From assembly GCF_027172205.1 (NCBI RefSeq), contig NC_070614.1, forward strand, positions 45,179,501 to 45,243,500: a stretch of 64,000 nt of DNA, read 5' to 3'. The stretch's first letter is position 1; the number at the start of each line of letters is the position of its first letter. The translations under genes and the position numbers were made by a program. Under the pieces are notes generated by a model that saw nothing but the letters and a program-made list of their open reading frames with translations, searched no databases and was not told the DNA's origin. Source of the DNA: Podarcis raffonei. Lineage: Eukaryota; Chordata; Lepidosauria; Squamata; Lacertidae. Positions 32,401 through 42,313 of the stretch are shown here, piece after piece.

Positions 32401-35400
32401 CTTCTTCATTCTGTCTCTTTAGATGTTATCTAGAACAGGAGTGGGGAGCAGGATGGCTGCCACAGATCAGCAAGGATGCCTGACTCCCAATTGTTTTAAA
32501 AGGGCAGGAACAAATGGCAGCGCCCAACCCCACCCACCTTTTTCAGATTAGGTTGCTCTTGAAAAGAAACAATAACCAGGAATGGGATTATTCTGTGAAG
32601 GGACTGTGAGCTCAGCTCAATTCTAGTACTCAAAACAAATCCTGGTGTGTGTGTGTTTTTAAGGCTACGTCTTATCCACCCAGTTGATGGATCTTGGGGT
32701 TTTTGTAAAACAGTAGAACCTGCAAGCTTGAAGGCATAAAATCATAGAACTGTGGAGCTGAAAGGGGTCATCTAGTCCAACCCCCTACCTTGGCCTTGAG
32801 CATATGCTCAGTTTAAAAATAACCACCATCCTCTTTGTACCCCATGTTAAGAACTCTGTGCAAACCCCCAAATCGTAGGAGGAAAGCCCCTAAAACTAAA
32901 GTCATACTTTTCTATGCCCGTGAGACAAAGACTGCCCACAAATCTGGGACTTTGTCATTGCTATCTGGTTCATTTGTACGCTGCCAACCATTTTGTGTTT
33001 TTTTCATACTGCAATCTGGATAATTGGGGGGGGGTGTCTGGAGAAGACCATGCTTATAGTTTTCTGTATTTGTAATTGTTTTTTTTGGGGGGGGGGAACC
33101 AGTTTTTAAAAAGGAAAGAAGAACATGGAGATGCTGGGGATTGAACCCAGGACCTCATACATGCGAAGCATGCGCTCTACCACTGAGCTACATCCCCTTC
33201 CTGATTCTATGAGGCCTCCACCAAAGCATCTATTGTTCAAGGAACTAAATGTGTCTCTGAGAACCCATTGTTGCCAGCTGGAAGGGATCATTCAGCCTCA
33301 GGTTACATTAAAACAGGAAGCTAGAAATTAGCATCTGTCTCTTATCAAAGCAGAAGGAGCATATTTATCTATCTATCTGCCTGCCTGTCTGCCTACCTAG
33401 GCAGTGGGACACACCCAGCTACAAACATATCCAGAAACTCATTTATGCTTGACATTCATTTATTTACCCTCTTAAAAAGGTAAAGGTACCCCTGCCCGTA
33501 CAGGCCAGTCTTGACAGACTCTAGGGTTGTGCGCCCATCTGTCCGGAGACACTTCCGGGTCATGTGGCCAGCGTGACAAGCTGCATCTGGCGAGCCAGAG
33601 CCGCACACGGAAACCGAACTGCTAGGTTGGCAGGCGCTGGGACTGAGCAACGGGAGCGCACCCCGCCGCGGGGATTCGAACCGCCAACCTTTCAATCGGC
33701 AAGCCCTAGGCGCTGAGGCTTTTACCCACAGCGCCACCCGCGTCCCATTTACCCCTCTTAGGTTTCAACAAATCTGGATTCCACCAACTGAATGCAGTGT
33801 TTGAAACTCCCATTGTTCCAGGCGCGTTTTGCGACAGGGAATCTCATTAGTGCGAGCAGTTTCTGAGCTCTGGGTGAAGTACTGCACCTAAGATTTCAGA
33901 TTAAAACTGCAGAGTAGAAGGAAAGGAGCTTTTTCCTGCCTTCCCACTTCCAGCTACTCTCTGAAGACTGGAGAAGAGACCCTTTTAAGAATATCAAGAG
34001 GGGTGGGCAGGGGAAGGACTAGAGACCATGGGTAGGCAAACTAAGGCCCGGGGGCCAGATCTTGCCCAAGCCTTCTAAATCCAGCCCATGGACAATCCGG
34101 GAATCAGCATGTTTTTACATGAGTAGAATGTGTCCTTTTATTTAAAATGCATCTCTGGGTTATTTGTGGGGCCTGCCTGGTGTTTTTACATGAGTAGAAT
34201 GTGTCCTTTTATTTAAAATGCATCCCTGGGTTATTTGTGGGGCATAGGAATTCATTATTATTTTTTCAAAATATAGTCCAGCCCCCCACAAGGTCTGAGG
34301 GACAGTGGACTGGCTCCCTGCTGAAAAAGTTTGCTGACCCCTGGACTAGACCATGTGAAAAATGAACATAGTATTTCAGCTGCAGTTGGTTCATTTTCAG
34401 CTTTGTATTCTTGTTATATATAAAAAGTGTGCCTAGACATTCCATTGTTGCACCCATAACCTAGGTTTAAGGTGCCATTTAGCTCCTAGCTTTTATATCT
34501 CAGTTTCTAACACTGACTGAATGGTTCACATGAAGGTTCTTGTGCAGTTCCTTCCTTACGTTTCTCGTTTGCCTGCAGAGCAAGGAGTAAAAAGTGGAGA
34601 TGGAACCCAGAACCGCATACATGCACAGCATGCACTCTCCCACCGAGCCACATCCCCTGGCTCCACAGCTGCTGAGTACTCTCTGGTTATTATTATTATA
34701 AATTATTAGGTTTATATATTGCCCTTCATCAGAAGATCTCAGGGCGGTTCACAGAGACAAAAGCACAAATAGTTAAAACAAAAACAACTGAACTGTAAAC
34801 CCCCACCCACCCACAAACACATTTAAAAGGCACTTAAAAGCATTATTGCCTCTGAGCGTGGAGACAGAATGTAGCCTCCAGGATCTGCGGAAGCAGAGAA
34901 AGAACCTCCATCCTGGTTGGTGGTGCAATGCATTCAATTTTAGCATTAAGGACCTCTAGGGCAGCTCTAAAGATCACATCTCCTTCCATGTGTTTTAGGC
35001 TTTTCTCCCTGCACACGACACATTTAAGGCTGGAGTCCTGCATAGGGACACTTCCCTTGGGGAAAAGCACCCCTGAACGCAGTCTGGCGTACGCCCCGGA
35101 AAACCTGCCAAGGACCGCATTGTAAATCCTTTCTTAACTCTGCAATTTGAAGGCAGCACATATTTGCTAGAAGCAGTTAAAAATCAGATCACTTTCTGTC
35201 CTGTCTTAATGGCCAACACTCCAGGGGTGCAGAGAAAGACAAGGGAACGTTAACTGTGTATGCTTGGGAATAGCCAGGATTTATGTTTCGGGGGGGGGGG
35301 GGGACGGGGACGGGATGGCGGGGACAGAACACTCACCTGTTGTCATCCTCTGCCTGGCTCTGTCTAGCAGATTCAGAATGAAATGTCTCGGAAAAATTAC

Positions 35401-38400
35401 TTTCTTTGGACCCCAAGTGCTCAGAAAAATCTGTCAAAACCTTTCTACAATTTCTACTTTTAGTTAAGTATTTTTATTTATTTACTTGATTTTCACTACA
35501 CCCATGTGTGTATGTGCTAGAGCATTTATTTTTTTTTAAAAATACAGTGGTACCTCGGGTTAAGAACTTAATTCGTTCCGGAGGTCCGTTCTTAATTTGA
35601 AACTGTTCTTAACCTGAAGCACCACTTTAGCTAATGGGGCCTCCTGCTGCCGCAGCACGATTTCTGTTCTCATCCTGAAGCAAAGTTCTTAACCCGAGGT
35701 ACTATTTCTGGGTTAGCGGAGTCTGTAACTTGAAGTGTCTGTAACCCGAGGTACCACTGTAGTGTGTAAGAGTGTCTTCTTTAAAAAAGATGATGATTCC
35801 TGTGTTCCAGTCGCACTGGATGCACACAAAGCCACCCGGCAACAGGGAAAAAAGAACCACCTTGGAGATGCTGGGGATTGAACCCAGGACCTCATACATG
35901 CGAAGCATGCGCTCTACCACTGAGCTACATCCCCTTCCTGGGTCTGCAGTGTCTCCACTAAAATATCTACCACTAAAGGAAATGAAAGAAAACCTCTGAC
36001 TACACATTGCCGCCAACTAGGTGAGGAAAGGAAAAAATGTTTAAAGCTTCGGCTTGCATTAAAAAGGAAACTATAGTTTAAAACCTGTCACTTATCAAAA
36101 CATACCTACTGTTGGAATCATAGAATTGTAGACTGCTGGTTTGTTGAGGGTTCTGGGGATTGTAGCTCTAGTCCAACCCCCTGCAATACAGGCGATAGAT
36201 AGATAGATAGATATAGATAGATGGGTGGGCATTAAAGGATAGGGAAGAGCCGGGATGATATCTGTGGGTCACTTCCAGGCCTTTGATTCTGTAGCTGGTG
36301 AGGTTTGGAATCTAGTAGAAGCAGCTGCTGAACCCGTCAGACCAGTTCCCTTTGTTAGGCTGATCTCCTTAACAGCCCCTCAGTCATTTCCCTTGGACTA
36401 CTGCAATGCACTCTACGTGGGGCTACCTTTGAAGGTGACCCGGAAACTACAACTAATCCAGAATGCGGCAGCTAGACTGGTGACTGGGAGCAGCTGCCAA
36501 GACCATATAACACCAGTTCTGAAAGACCTACATTGACTCCCAGTACGTTTCCAGGCACAATTCAAAGTATTGGTGCTGACCTTTAAAGCCCGAAATGGAC
36601 TCGGCCCAGTATACCTGAAGGAGCGTCTCCACCCCCATCGTTCTGCCTGGACACTGAGGTCCAGCTCCGGTTCCCTCACTATGAGAAGCAAAGTTACAGG
36701 GAACCAGGCAGAGGGACTTCTTGGTGGAACACCCTCCTACGAGATGTCAAAGACATAAACAACTATTTGACTTTTAGAAGACACCTGAAGGCAGCCCTGT
36801 TTAGGGAAGTTTTTAATGTTTGATCTTTTACTGTGTTTTTAATATCCTGTTGGAAGCCACCCAGATTGGTTGGGGAAACCCAGCCAGATGGGCGGGGTAT
36901 AAATAAATTATTATTATTCCCTGCACAGCAAGGAGTAACAAAAAGTGGAGATGCTGGGGATCGAACCCAGGACCTCATACATGCAAAGCATGCGCTCTAC
37001 CACTGAGCTACATCCCCTGGCTCACCACCTGCTGACCATTCTCAGGTGGGTTGATCTGTGCCACCACATGGTCACTCTTCTCATTATTGGTCTGTTAGGG
37101 GCGCTAAGGTGTCGTTAGGATACTCTTCGCAGAGCTACATTTCCCAGAACCCTCAACAAACCAGCGGTCCCAGGATTCCTTGGGAGGAAGCCACAACAAT
37201 TAAAACGGCATTAGAGTGCTTTAGATCTATGGTGTGGATGTCACCTATACTTCCCTGCTGGTGGGATGTTTTCACAATCATTCTCTTCTCTCCCCCATTT
37301 CAAATAAATCGCTAGAAGAGCATAAGATGCCACAGACAACCTCCATTTTTGTCCTGCCTTAATAACCATCCAAAGGTGCAGAGAAAAAGCAAGGGAAATG
37401 TTTTAGCATTTCCAACACGGCACGTTAAGAGCAGGGATGGGAAGATCGGTCTATTTCGGATCTTTCGTTTCTCATTTTTCCAGTCTGTTTTTCATACGCA
37501 GTTCTAATGGAAACATTTTTGAGAGCAACTTTCCCTAGCGGAATGCATTTCTGTACACAATTCTCTCTATTGCATGGCTCTGTATGCACACACTTTCCCC
37601 ATATACAGTGGTACCTCGGGTTATATACGCTTCAGGTTACATACGCTTCAGGTGACAGACTCCGCTAACCCAGAAATAGTGCTTCAGGTTAAGAACTTTG
37701 CTTCAGGATGAGAACAGAAATCGTGCTCCGGCGGCGTGGCAGCAGCGGGAGGCCCCATTATCTAAAGTGGTGGTTCAGGTTAAGAACAGTTTCAGGTTAA
37801 GAACGGACCTCCGGAACGAATTAAGTACTTAACCCGAGGTACCACTGTATATGCATTTTCCATAAACAACGGTTGGTTAGAGAACTGCATCGCAAAGTGC
37901 AGAAAAAATGGCTGTGTTCCGTTCTCAAATTGTTTCAGATTTGACAAGATGCAGCTTTAAACGCAAAGTGAATCAAACCACACACCCCTAGTAAAGTCTT
38001 AAAAAGCGATTTAAAAAAAGAAAAAGCAGCACACTTCAGGAAAGCTGTGCTGAAGAACAGATGTTTCTTCCCTCCTCTAAAAATCTGGAGATGCTGGGGG
38101 TTGAACCCAGGACCTCGTACATGCGAAGCACGCGCTCTCCCACTGAGCTACATCCCCTTCTCCTGTCTTTGCTCTGTTACTGCAGGCTAAGAGTGGCTTT
38201 GCATGGTGAGCTGCCCAACATATTATTGCATTTATTATTGCAAAATTGCTTCGAGACGGTTTCTGGGAAGCGATTCCTGCGTGGAATGAAATAAATAGGC
38301 TTCCCTGCTTGTTTTTTGTTTGTATTTTAAACTCATGCAGAACTACATCAGATAAATGCCCAAAGGGAGAAAACGTTTTATGAAGGTCTGGAGGAAGATT

Positions 38401-40481
38401 TACAAATACAAAACTCATGATTTCACCCACCCACCCACCAGTGTTGAGAATCAGCCCTCTCTACAGGTGATGATAAGAGAGATTTCTCTGAGCAGGTGTG
38501 TATTTAAATCTCAGCTGGTCAGTTTAGGATTAGGGTTCTTCATGCAAAACTCTGTTTCACAACAAAAGGACTCCAATTCCCATCACAAACCTGGCAGCAT
38601 TTTCGTCGGGGACATCTGCCTGGTACTCTAGAAGTTCTACGATGAAGCTCTGATCCGTGCTGGGGTGAACAAAGACTTCCTGGTTATCAGGGACCTGGCG
38701 CATCTCACTGCAAGGGGAAAAGTTGGGTCAGATGGGAGAATCAAGTAAGACCGGCCTGACTTTGCTAAGGTAGGGCAGGTAGGCTAAAGGTATCAGCACC
38801 CTTTATGAGGCTTCCCCATTGCTCAGCCTGGACACTGAGGTCCTCCTCCGAGGGTCTTTGCTGGTTCCCTCACTGTGAGAAGCAAAGTTACAGGGAACCA
38901 GGCAGAAGGCCTTCTCGGTAGTGGCACCCGCCCTGTGGATATCAAGAAGATAAAGAACTGCTCCAACAGGGCCTAACTAGATGGCCCCAAACAGACCCCA
39001 ATGATAACAGCCACACTTTGCCACTTCCTCCCAGCACCTGGTAATCTGAGGTATACTGTGCCTGCTTATGGAAACTCCATTTATCATAATCATGGCTGAT
39101 AGCCATTGATAAGCCCATCAAGGCAGAGGGCCTTCTCGGTTGTGGAACACCTTCCCTTCAGATGTGAAGGAGATAAAGGACTATACAACATTCAGAAGAC
39201 ATCTGAAAGGCAGCAATGTATTGGGAAGCTTTTTTATAATTGATGTTTTACTATGTTTTATATATGCTGTAAGCTGCCCAGAGTGGCTGGGGAAACCCAG
39301 CCAGGTGGGCGGGGTATAAATAAAACCCTCCTCCTCGTAATCTTCCATGATTGCATCCAATCCTTTTTTTTAATTAAAAACATGGCAAGGGGAGGGGGAG
39401 ACATATAAGCTATAAGTTAGCACAATCTCTTAGGCCAATTAAATCCACAAGCTAATTGTGTATTGTATTTTTAAAAAATACAAGGGAATGCAGGAAAGCC
39501 TTTACTTCCCTATATCACCCTCTCTTGATGGCAGAAAGTGAGGAGGAATTAAAGAACCTTTTATTGAGGGTGAAAGAGGAGAGCGCAAAATATGGTCTGA
39601 AGCTCAACATCAAAAAAACGAAGATCATGGCTACTGGTCCCATCACCTCCTGGCAAATAGAAGGGGAAGAAATGGAGGCAGTGAGAGATTTTACTTTCTT
39701 GGGCTCCATGATCACTGCAGATGGTGACAGCAGCCACAAAATTAGAAGACGCCTGCTTCTTGGGAGAAAAGCAATGACAAACGTAGACAGCATCTTAAAA
39801 AGTAGAGACATCACCTTGCCAACAAAGGTCCGTATAGTTAAAGCTATGGTTTTCCCAGTAGTGATGTATGGAAGTGAGAGCTGGACCATAAAGAAGGCTG
39901 ATCGCCAAAAAATTGATGCTTTTGAATTATGGTGCTGGAGGAGACTCTTGAGAGTCCCATGGACTGCAAGAAGATCAAACCTCTCCATTCTTAAGGAAAT
40001 CAGCCCTGAGTGCTCACTGGAAGGACAGATCGTGAAGCTGAGGCTCCAATACTTTGGCCACCTCATGAGAAGAGAAGACTCCTTGGAAAAGACCCTGATG
40101 TTGGGAAAGATGGAGGGCACAAGGAGAAGGGGATGACAGAGGATGAGATGGTTGGCCAGTGTTCTCGAAGCTACCAGCATGAGGGAGGCAGTGGAAGACA
40201 GGAGGGCCTGGCGTGCTCTGGTCCAGGGGGTCACGAAGAGTCGGACACAACTAAACGACTAAACAACAACAACAACATCACCACCCTCTTTTCTTAGCTT
40301 AGGGGCAAAGCAAAGGGGAACTCTCTGCTGGAAGAACTTGGGTGTGAGGATACCCTCAATCAAACTGCTGCCCCCAGGGTCTGACGTACCTGACATCCAG
40401 GCTTCCAGGAGGGAGGAAAGCAGAAAAGGCTCCTCCAAACAGCGGGTGGCCTTGCGGCTGTGGACCCACCTCATTGTCCAT
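29247..40481 (-). CDS. RANGRF: RANGRF (MOG1, Ran guanine nucleotide release factor), one frame break
   Basis: MOG1 binds Ran and promotes nucleotide release in nuclear import; in vertebrates it also aids Nav1.5 surface trafficking. Five minus-strand exons: 40390-40481 (ATG), 38591-38707, 31539-31685, 30365-30459, 29247-29376 (stop TAG). Diagnostic stretches are [66 protein letters not shown] and the end RLHDPGIFG. All borders are AG/GT and phases agree except inside exon 3, which is one base short: frame is lost between PLLPIS and [10 protein letters not shown], giving an in-frame TAG. One extra base would give 193 residues (human 186). This may be an assembly error, a polymorphism or true decay; the rest of the gene looks intact. 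The gene is 11 kb long, against under 3 kb in mammals, and encloses tRNA genes. Confidence 0.92.
29430..29493 (+). repeat. (TC)n(AC)n compound microsatellite
   Basis: TC run then AC run, in RANGRF intron 4, about 55 bases from exon 5. Confidence 0.95.
30789..30861 (-). tRNA. tRNA-Lys (anticodon TTT), in RANGRF intron 3
   Basis: 73 bases, minus strand. Body is the canonical Lys type: TAGCTCAGTTGGTAGAGC, anticodon loop CTTTTAA, T arm with GGTTCAAGTCC, discriminator G. The acceptor GCCTAGG pairs with CTTGGGC only with two G-T wobbles, weaker than usual. A TTTTT terminator follows. Same strand as the host gene. Confidence 0.92.
30867..31003. mobile_element. hAT MITE, 'gggaacctgtggcctt' family
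   Basis: GGGACAGGGAACCTGTGGCC / GGCCACAAGTTCCCTATCCC inverted ends, adjoining the tRNA-Lys gene 5' side. Confidence 0.7.
31834..31905 (-). tRNA. tRNA-Ala (anticodon TGC), in RANGRF intron 2
   Basis: 72 bases, minus strand. Anticodon loop TTTGCAT, discriminator A, TTTT terminator. Two changes from its sisters: a G for T in the D loop (GTGGGAGA) and a T for C in the B-box (GGTTTGATCC), so activity could be reduced. Confidence 0.85.
31906..33125. other. RANGRF intron 2 spacer between tRNA-Ala genes
   Basis: No gene; a short CR1 end at 32737 and otherwise unique-looking AT-rich sequence. Confidence 0.45.
32737..32795 (-). mobile_element. Short CR1 3' end
   Basis: AAATCATAGAACTGTGGAGC followed by the CR1 consensus 'catctagtccaaccccct'; only about 60 bases. 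Confidence 0.65.
33126..33197 (-). tRNA. tRNA-Ala (anticodon CGC), in RANGRF intron 2
   Basis: 72 bases, minus strand, complete arms, loop TTCGCAT, B-box GGTTCAATCC, discriminator A. A T-run lies about 10 bases after the 3' end. Confidence 0.92.
33475..33746 (-). mobile_element. Sauria SINE
   Basis: Minus-strand copy, tRNA-like head at 33746 and GGTAAAGG tail at 33476. Near-perfect target duplication ATTTACCC(C)TCTTA at 33462-33474 and 33747-33760. Slightly shortened in the body. Confidence 0.9.
33798..34516 (+). repeat. Unclassified interspersed repeat, copy A
   Basis: From 'agtgtttgaaactcccattg' to 'atctcagtttctaacactg'. Minus the hAT insert it is about 390 bases and matches, in reverse, the stretch 58962-59348. 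No inverted ends, Pol III boxes or coding frame seen. Confidence 0.7.
34026..34353. mobile_element. hAT-like MITE with inner tandem duplication
   Basis: Ends CATGGGTAGGCAAACT / AGTTTGCTGACCCCTG, a hAT-type pair (CAGGGGTCAGCAAACT). An 80-90 base unit (gtttttacatgagtagaatg...) occurs twice in tandem near 34109 and 34181. Flanks GACTAGAGAC / GACTAGAC suggest an 8-base duplication with a small change. It splits an older unclassified repeat. Confidence 0.75.
34595..34657 (-). pseudogene. Decayed tRNA-Ala (TGC-type) copy
   Basis: Only 63 bases: about nine bases of the T arm and acceptor side are missing and several stems are mispaired (GTGGCTCGGTGG, TGTGCAT loop). Its flanks match those of the intact TGC gene at 36946-37017, so it is a dead member of the array. 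Confidence 0.85.
34686..34840 (-). mobile_element. LINE tail (L2-like), minus strand
   Basis: (TTA)n, 'ggtttatatattgcccttca' and 'ctcagggcggttcacagaga' mark a reversed LINE 3'UTR. Confidence 0.5.
35543..35761 (+). mobile_element. Tigger-like MITE
   Basis: Main subfamily, intact inverted ends and TA duplication; in RANGRF intron 2, between tRNA genes. Confidence 0.88.
35863..35934 (-). tRNA. tRNA-Ala (anticodon CGC), in RANGRF intron 2
   Basis: 72 bases, the same sequence as the copy at 33126-33197. A six-T terminator follows. Its 5' flank resembles that of the 33.1 kb copy (CCTCCACC.. / TCTCCACT.. motifs). Confidence 0.94.
36113..36195 (-). mobile_element. Short CR1 3' end
   Basis: GGAATCATAGAATTGTAGA, then a foreign stretch, then 'agtccaaccccctgcaata'. 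The interruption looks like a small insertion. Confidence 0.6.
36187..36222 (+). repeat. (GATA)n microsatellite
   Basis: Short GATA run in RANGRF intron 2. Confidence 0.85.
36375..36918 (+). mobile_element. L2-type LINE 3' end
   Basis: Encodes [20 protein letters not shown] and [20 protein letters not shown], the hallmark L2 C-terminus, then the 3'UTR 'gggcggggtataaataaat' with (ATT)n tail. In RANGRF intron 2. Confidence 0.88.
36946..37017 (-). tRNA. tRNA-Ala (anticodon TGC), in RANGRF intron 2
   Basis: 72 bases, loop TTTGCAT, consensus B-box GGTTCGATCC, TTTTT terminator. The best-preserved TGC member of the array. Confidence 0.94.
37604..37849 (-). mobile_element. Tigger-like MITE
   Basis: Main subfamily in reverse orientation, with one tandem repeat of 'acatacgcttcaggt' near its start. 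Confidence 0.88.
38086..38157 (-). tRNA. tRNA-Ala (anticodon CGC), in RANGRF intron 2
   Basis: 72 bases, loop TTCGCAT. The anticodon stem carries a compensated pair (CGTGC with GTACG, where sisters have CATGC with GTATG), and the D loop has the G variant. TTTTT terminator. Lies 434 bases from RANGRF exon 2. Confidence 0.9.
38812..39328 (+). mobile_element. L2-type LINE 3' fragments
   Basis: Two L2 pieces (38812-38965 and 39115-39328, ending 'gggcggggtataaataaaa') separated by about 150 bases of other sequence at 38966-39114, probably an insertion. Confidence 0.75.
39484..40285 (+). mobile_element. BovB (RTE) LINE, 5'-truncated
   Basis: Encodes the C-terminal part of the BovB polyprotein: [19 protein letters not shown], then [20 protein letters not shown], then [20 protein letters not shown]. 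The frame is open from 39528 except for one TGA at 40134-40136, at the place where the family has Arg (CGA), a likely CpG change; it then runs on as [19 protein letters not shown] to TTQLND and a stop. The 3' end has an (AAC)n tail. Its last bases, GAGTCGGACACAACT, resemble the 3' end of the Sauria SINEs. Confidence 0.9.
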
Positions 40482-40984
40482 GGCCTTCTGCCTGCAAGAA
40501 AAGTGGGGGGAAGATTCATGTGAATGCACTGATTTTTTGGAAAGAATTTGAATCTGAACATTACAGGTGTCATCACCTCCAATACCCCAGCTTAATTTCT
40601 TCAGATAATATTTAATTATTTGATTTCTTACCTGCCCCTCACTACAAGATCCCAGGGCGCAGTACAGCAATCTTAAAAACAGTTTAAAACAAATCACCGT
40701 CACAGGAAGAGGCGAGTCCTAATATATAACTCAGGCATCCAAGGTCAGGATATAGAGAGATGCCTCTTCAGCATACAAAGGACAAAAGCTGTACGATGAC
40801 GCGACACACAAGGAAAAGGGGAAAGGGAGGGAAGAGGAAGAAAAATCCAACTCAGGCACCAGTTCTTAAACATTGTATATGCCAACAGCCACGGATTCAC
40901 TTCTTACATATTCTTACTCTTTCACACACACAACCTACAGCAGATGCCTACAGAAATGTACACAGGGAAGGGCCACAGTTTGGG

Positions 40985-41112
40985 GAATGTCTGTGGCTCA
41001 GGGGCTGAGCATCTGCTTTGAATGCAGAAGGTCACAGGTTCAATCCCTGGCTTTTCCAGGTGAAACCCTAGAGAACTATTGCCAGGCAGTGTAGACAGCT
41101 CTGAGCTAAGTG
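40985..41112 (+). mobile_element. tRNA-derived SINE
   Basis: A-box 'tggctcaggggctgagc', B-box GGTTCAATCCC, then 'tgccaggcagtgtagacagc'. Not a tRNA gene: the stems do not pair and a SINE body follows. Confidence 0.7.
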
Positions 41113-41249
41113 ATGTGACTTGGTAAAGAACACAAGGATGTTTCTAAGAACATGAGGATGGCATCAAGATAAACACGGGTGTGGCCCTTGCCTCTGACAG
41201 CTTGAAAAGAGGGTTAGACAAATGCATCGTGGACGGGTTTTTTTAAACC

Positions 41250-41345
41250 ACTTCTTCAGCCTTGGGTACCCAGATGTTGCTGGACTACAACTCCAATCAC
41301 CACCAATTAGCCATTGGCTAAGCAAACATCTGGAGATCCAAGGTT
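41250..41345. mobile_element. hAT MITE fragment, same family
   Basis: 'cagatgttgctggactacaa' on the left, 'aaacatctggagatccaagg' on the right. Confidence 0.5.
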
Positions 41346-41359
41346 GAAGAGTCACCCTT

Positions 41360-41703
41360 GGGACGCGGGTGGCACTGTGGTCTAAACCACAGAGCCTAAG
41401 ACTTGCCGATCAGAAGGTCGGTGGTTCAAATCCCCGCGACAGGGTGAGCTCCCGTTGCTTCGTCCCTGCTCCTGCCCACCTAGCAGTTCGAAAGCATGTC
41501 AGAGCACAAGTAGATAAATAGGTACCGCTCTGGTGGGAAGGTAAACGGTGTTTCCGTGCGCTGCTCTGGTTCGCCAGAAGCGGCTTAGTCGTGCTGGCCA
41601 CATGACCCGGAAGCTGTACACCGGCTCCCTTGGCCAATAAAGCAAGATGAGTGCCGCAACCCCAGAGTTGGCCACAACTGGACCTAATGGTCAGGGGTCC
41701 CTT
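41360..41703 (+). mobile_element. Sauria SINE with long flanking duplication
   Basis: Starts GGGACGCGGGTGGC, has a B-box-like GGTTCAAATCC, and ends GGTCAGGGGTCCCTTAA. A 33-base direct repeat with one mismatch flanks it (41320-41352, 41704-41736), longer than usual for this family. Confidence 0.92.
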
Positions 41704-41819
41704 AAGCAAACATCTGGAGATCCAAGTTTGAAGAGTTAGTAGACCCTCCAGGTTCAGAAGAAGGGTACATCTGAATCTGGAGGGTCTACAATAATAACTA
41801 GTAGCTTATTGATCCTCCA

Positions 41820-41932
41820 AAACAGGGATGGCCAATGTGGTGCCCTCCCAGAGCTTCTGAGACTACAACTCCCAGCATCCCTGACAATTGTCCACGCTGG
41901 CTGGGCAATGTGGCGAGCACCACTCTAGCTAC
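41820..41932. mobile_element. hAT MITE fragment, same family
   Basis: 'gagactacaactcccagcat' with a decayed right half. Confidence 0.5.
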
Positions 41933-42313
41933 TCTTGAAAGGCGGTGGGAGGACTGTTGCTTTTAATCGTGTCCAGCATCATCTGACCACCCACAGTTGG
42001 AAACAGGAGACTGGGGCTAGATGGCCTTTTGGCCTGATCTAAAAGGGCAGTGCTTATATCAAACGGGAGAAGAGATGGGCCAGGCGGGCCGATGGGGACA
42101 AACGACGAAGAGTCCAGTGGCACCTGGAAGAGTGACGACTTTAATAGGGCGCAAGCTTCCGTGGACCACAGGTCGCTTCGTAGCTACGTCATGGAAAAGA
42201 GGGAATTCCTGGAAATCTGCACGAGGGGTGGGAAAGAAGTAATTCCTTTTATTATTTTTAAGGCTCCCTGCTTGATTATTGGGATGGCCCACTCTCCCTG
42301 GGCCAGGCTCACC

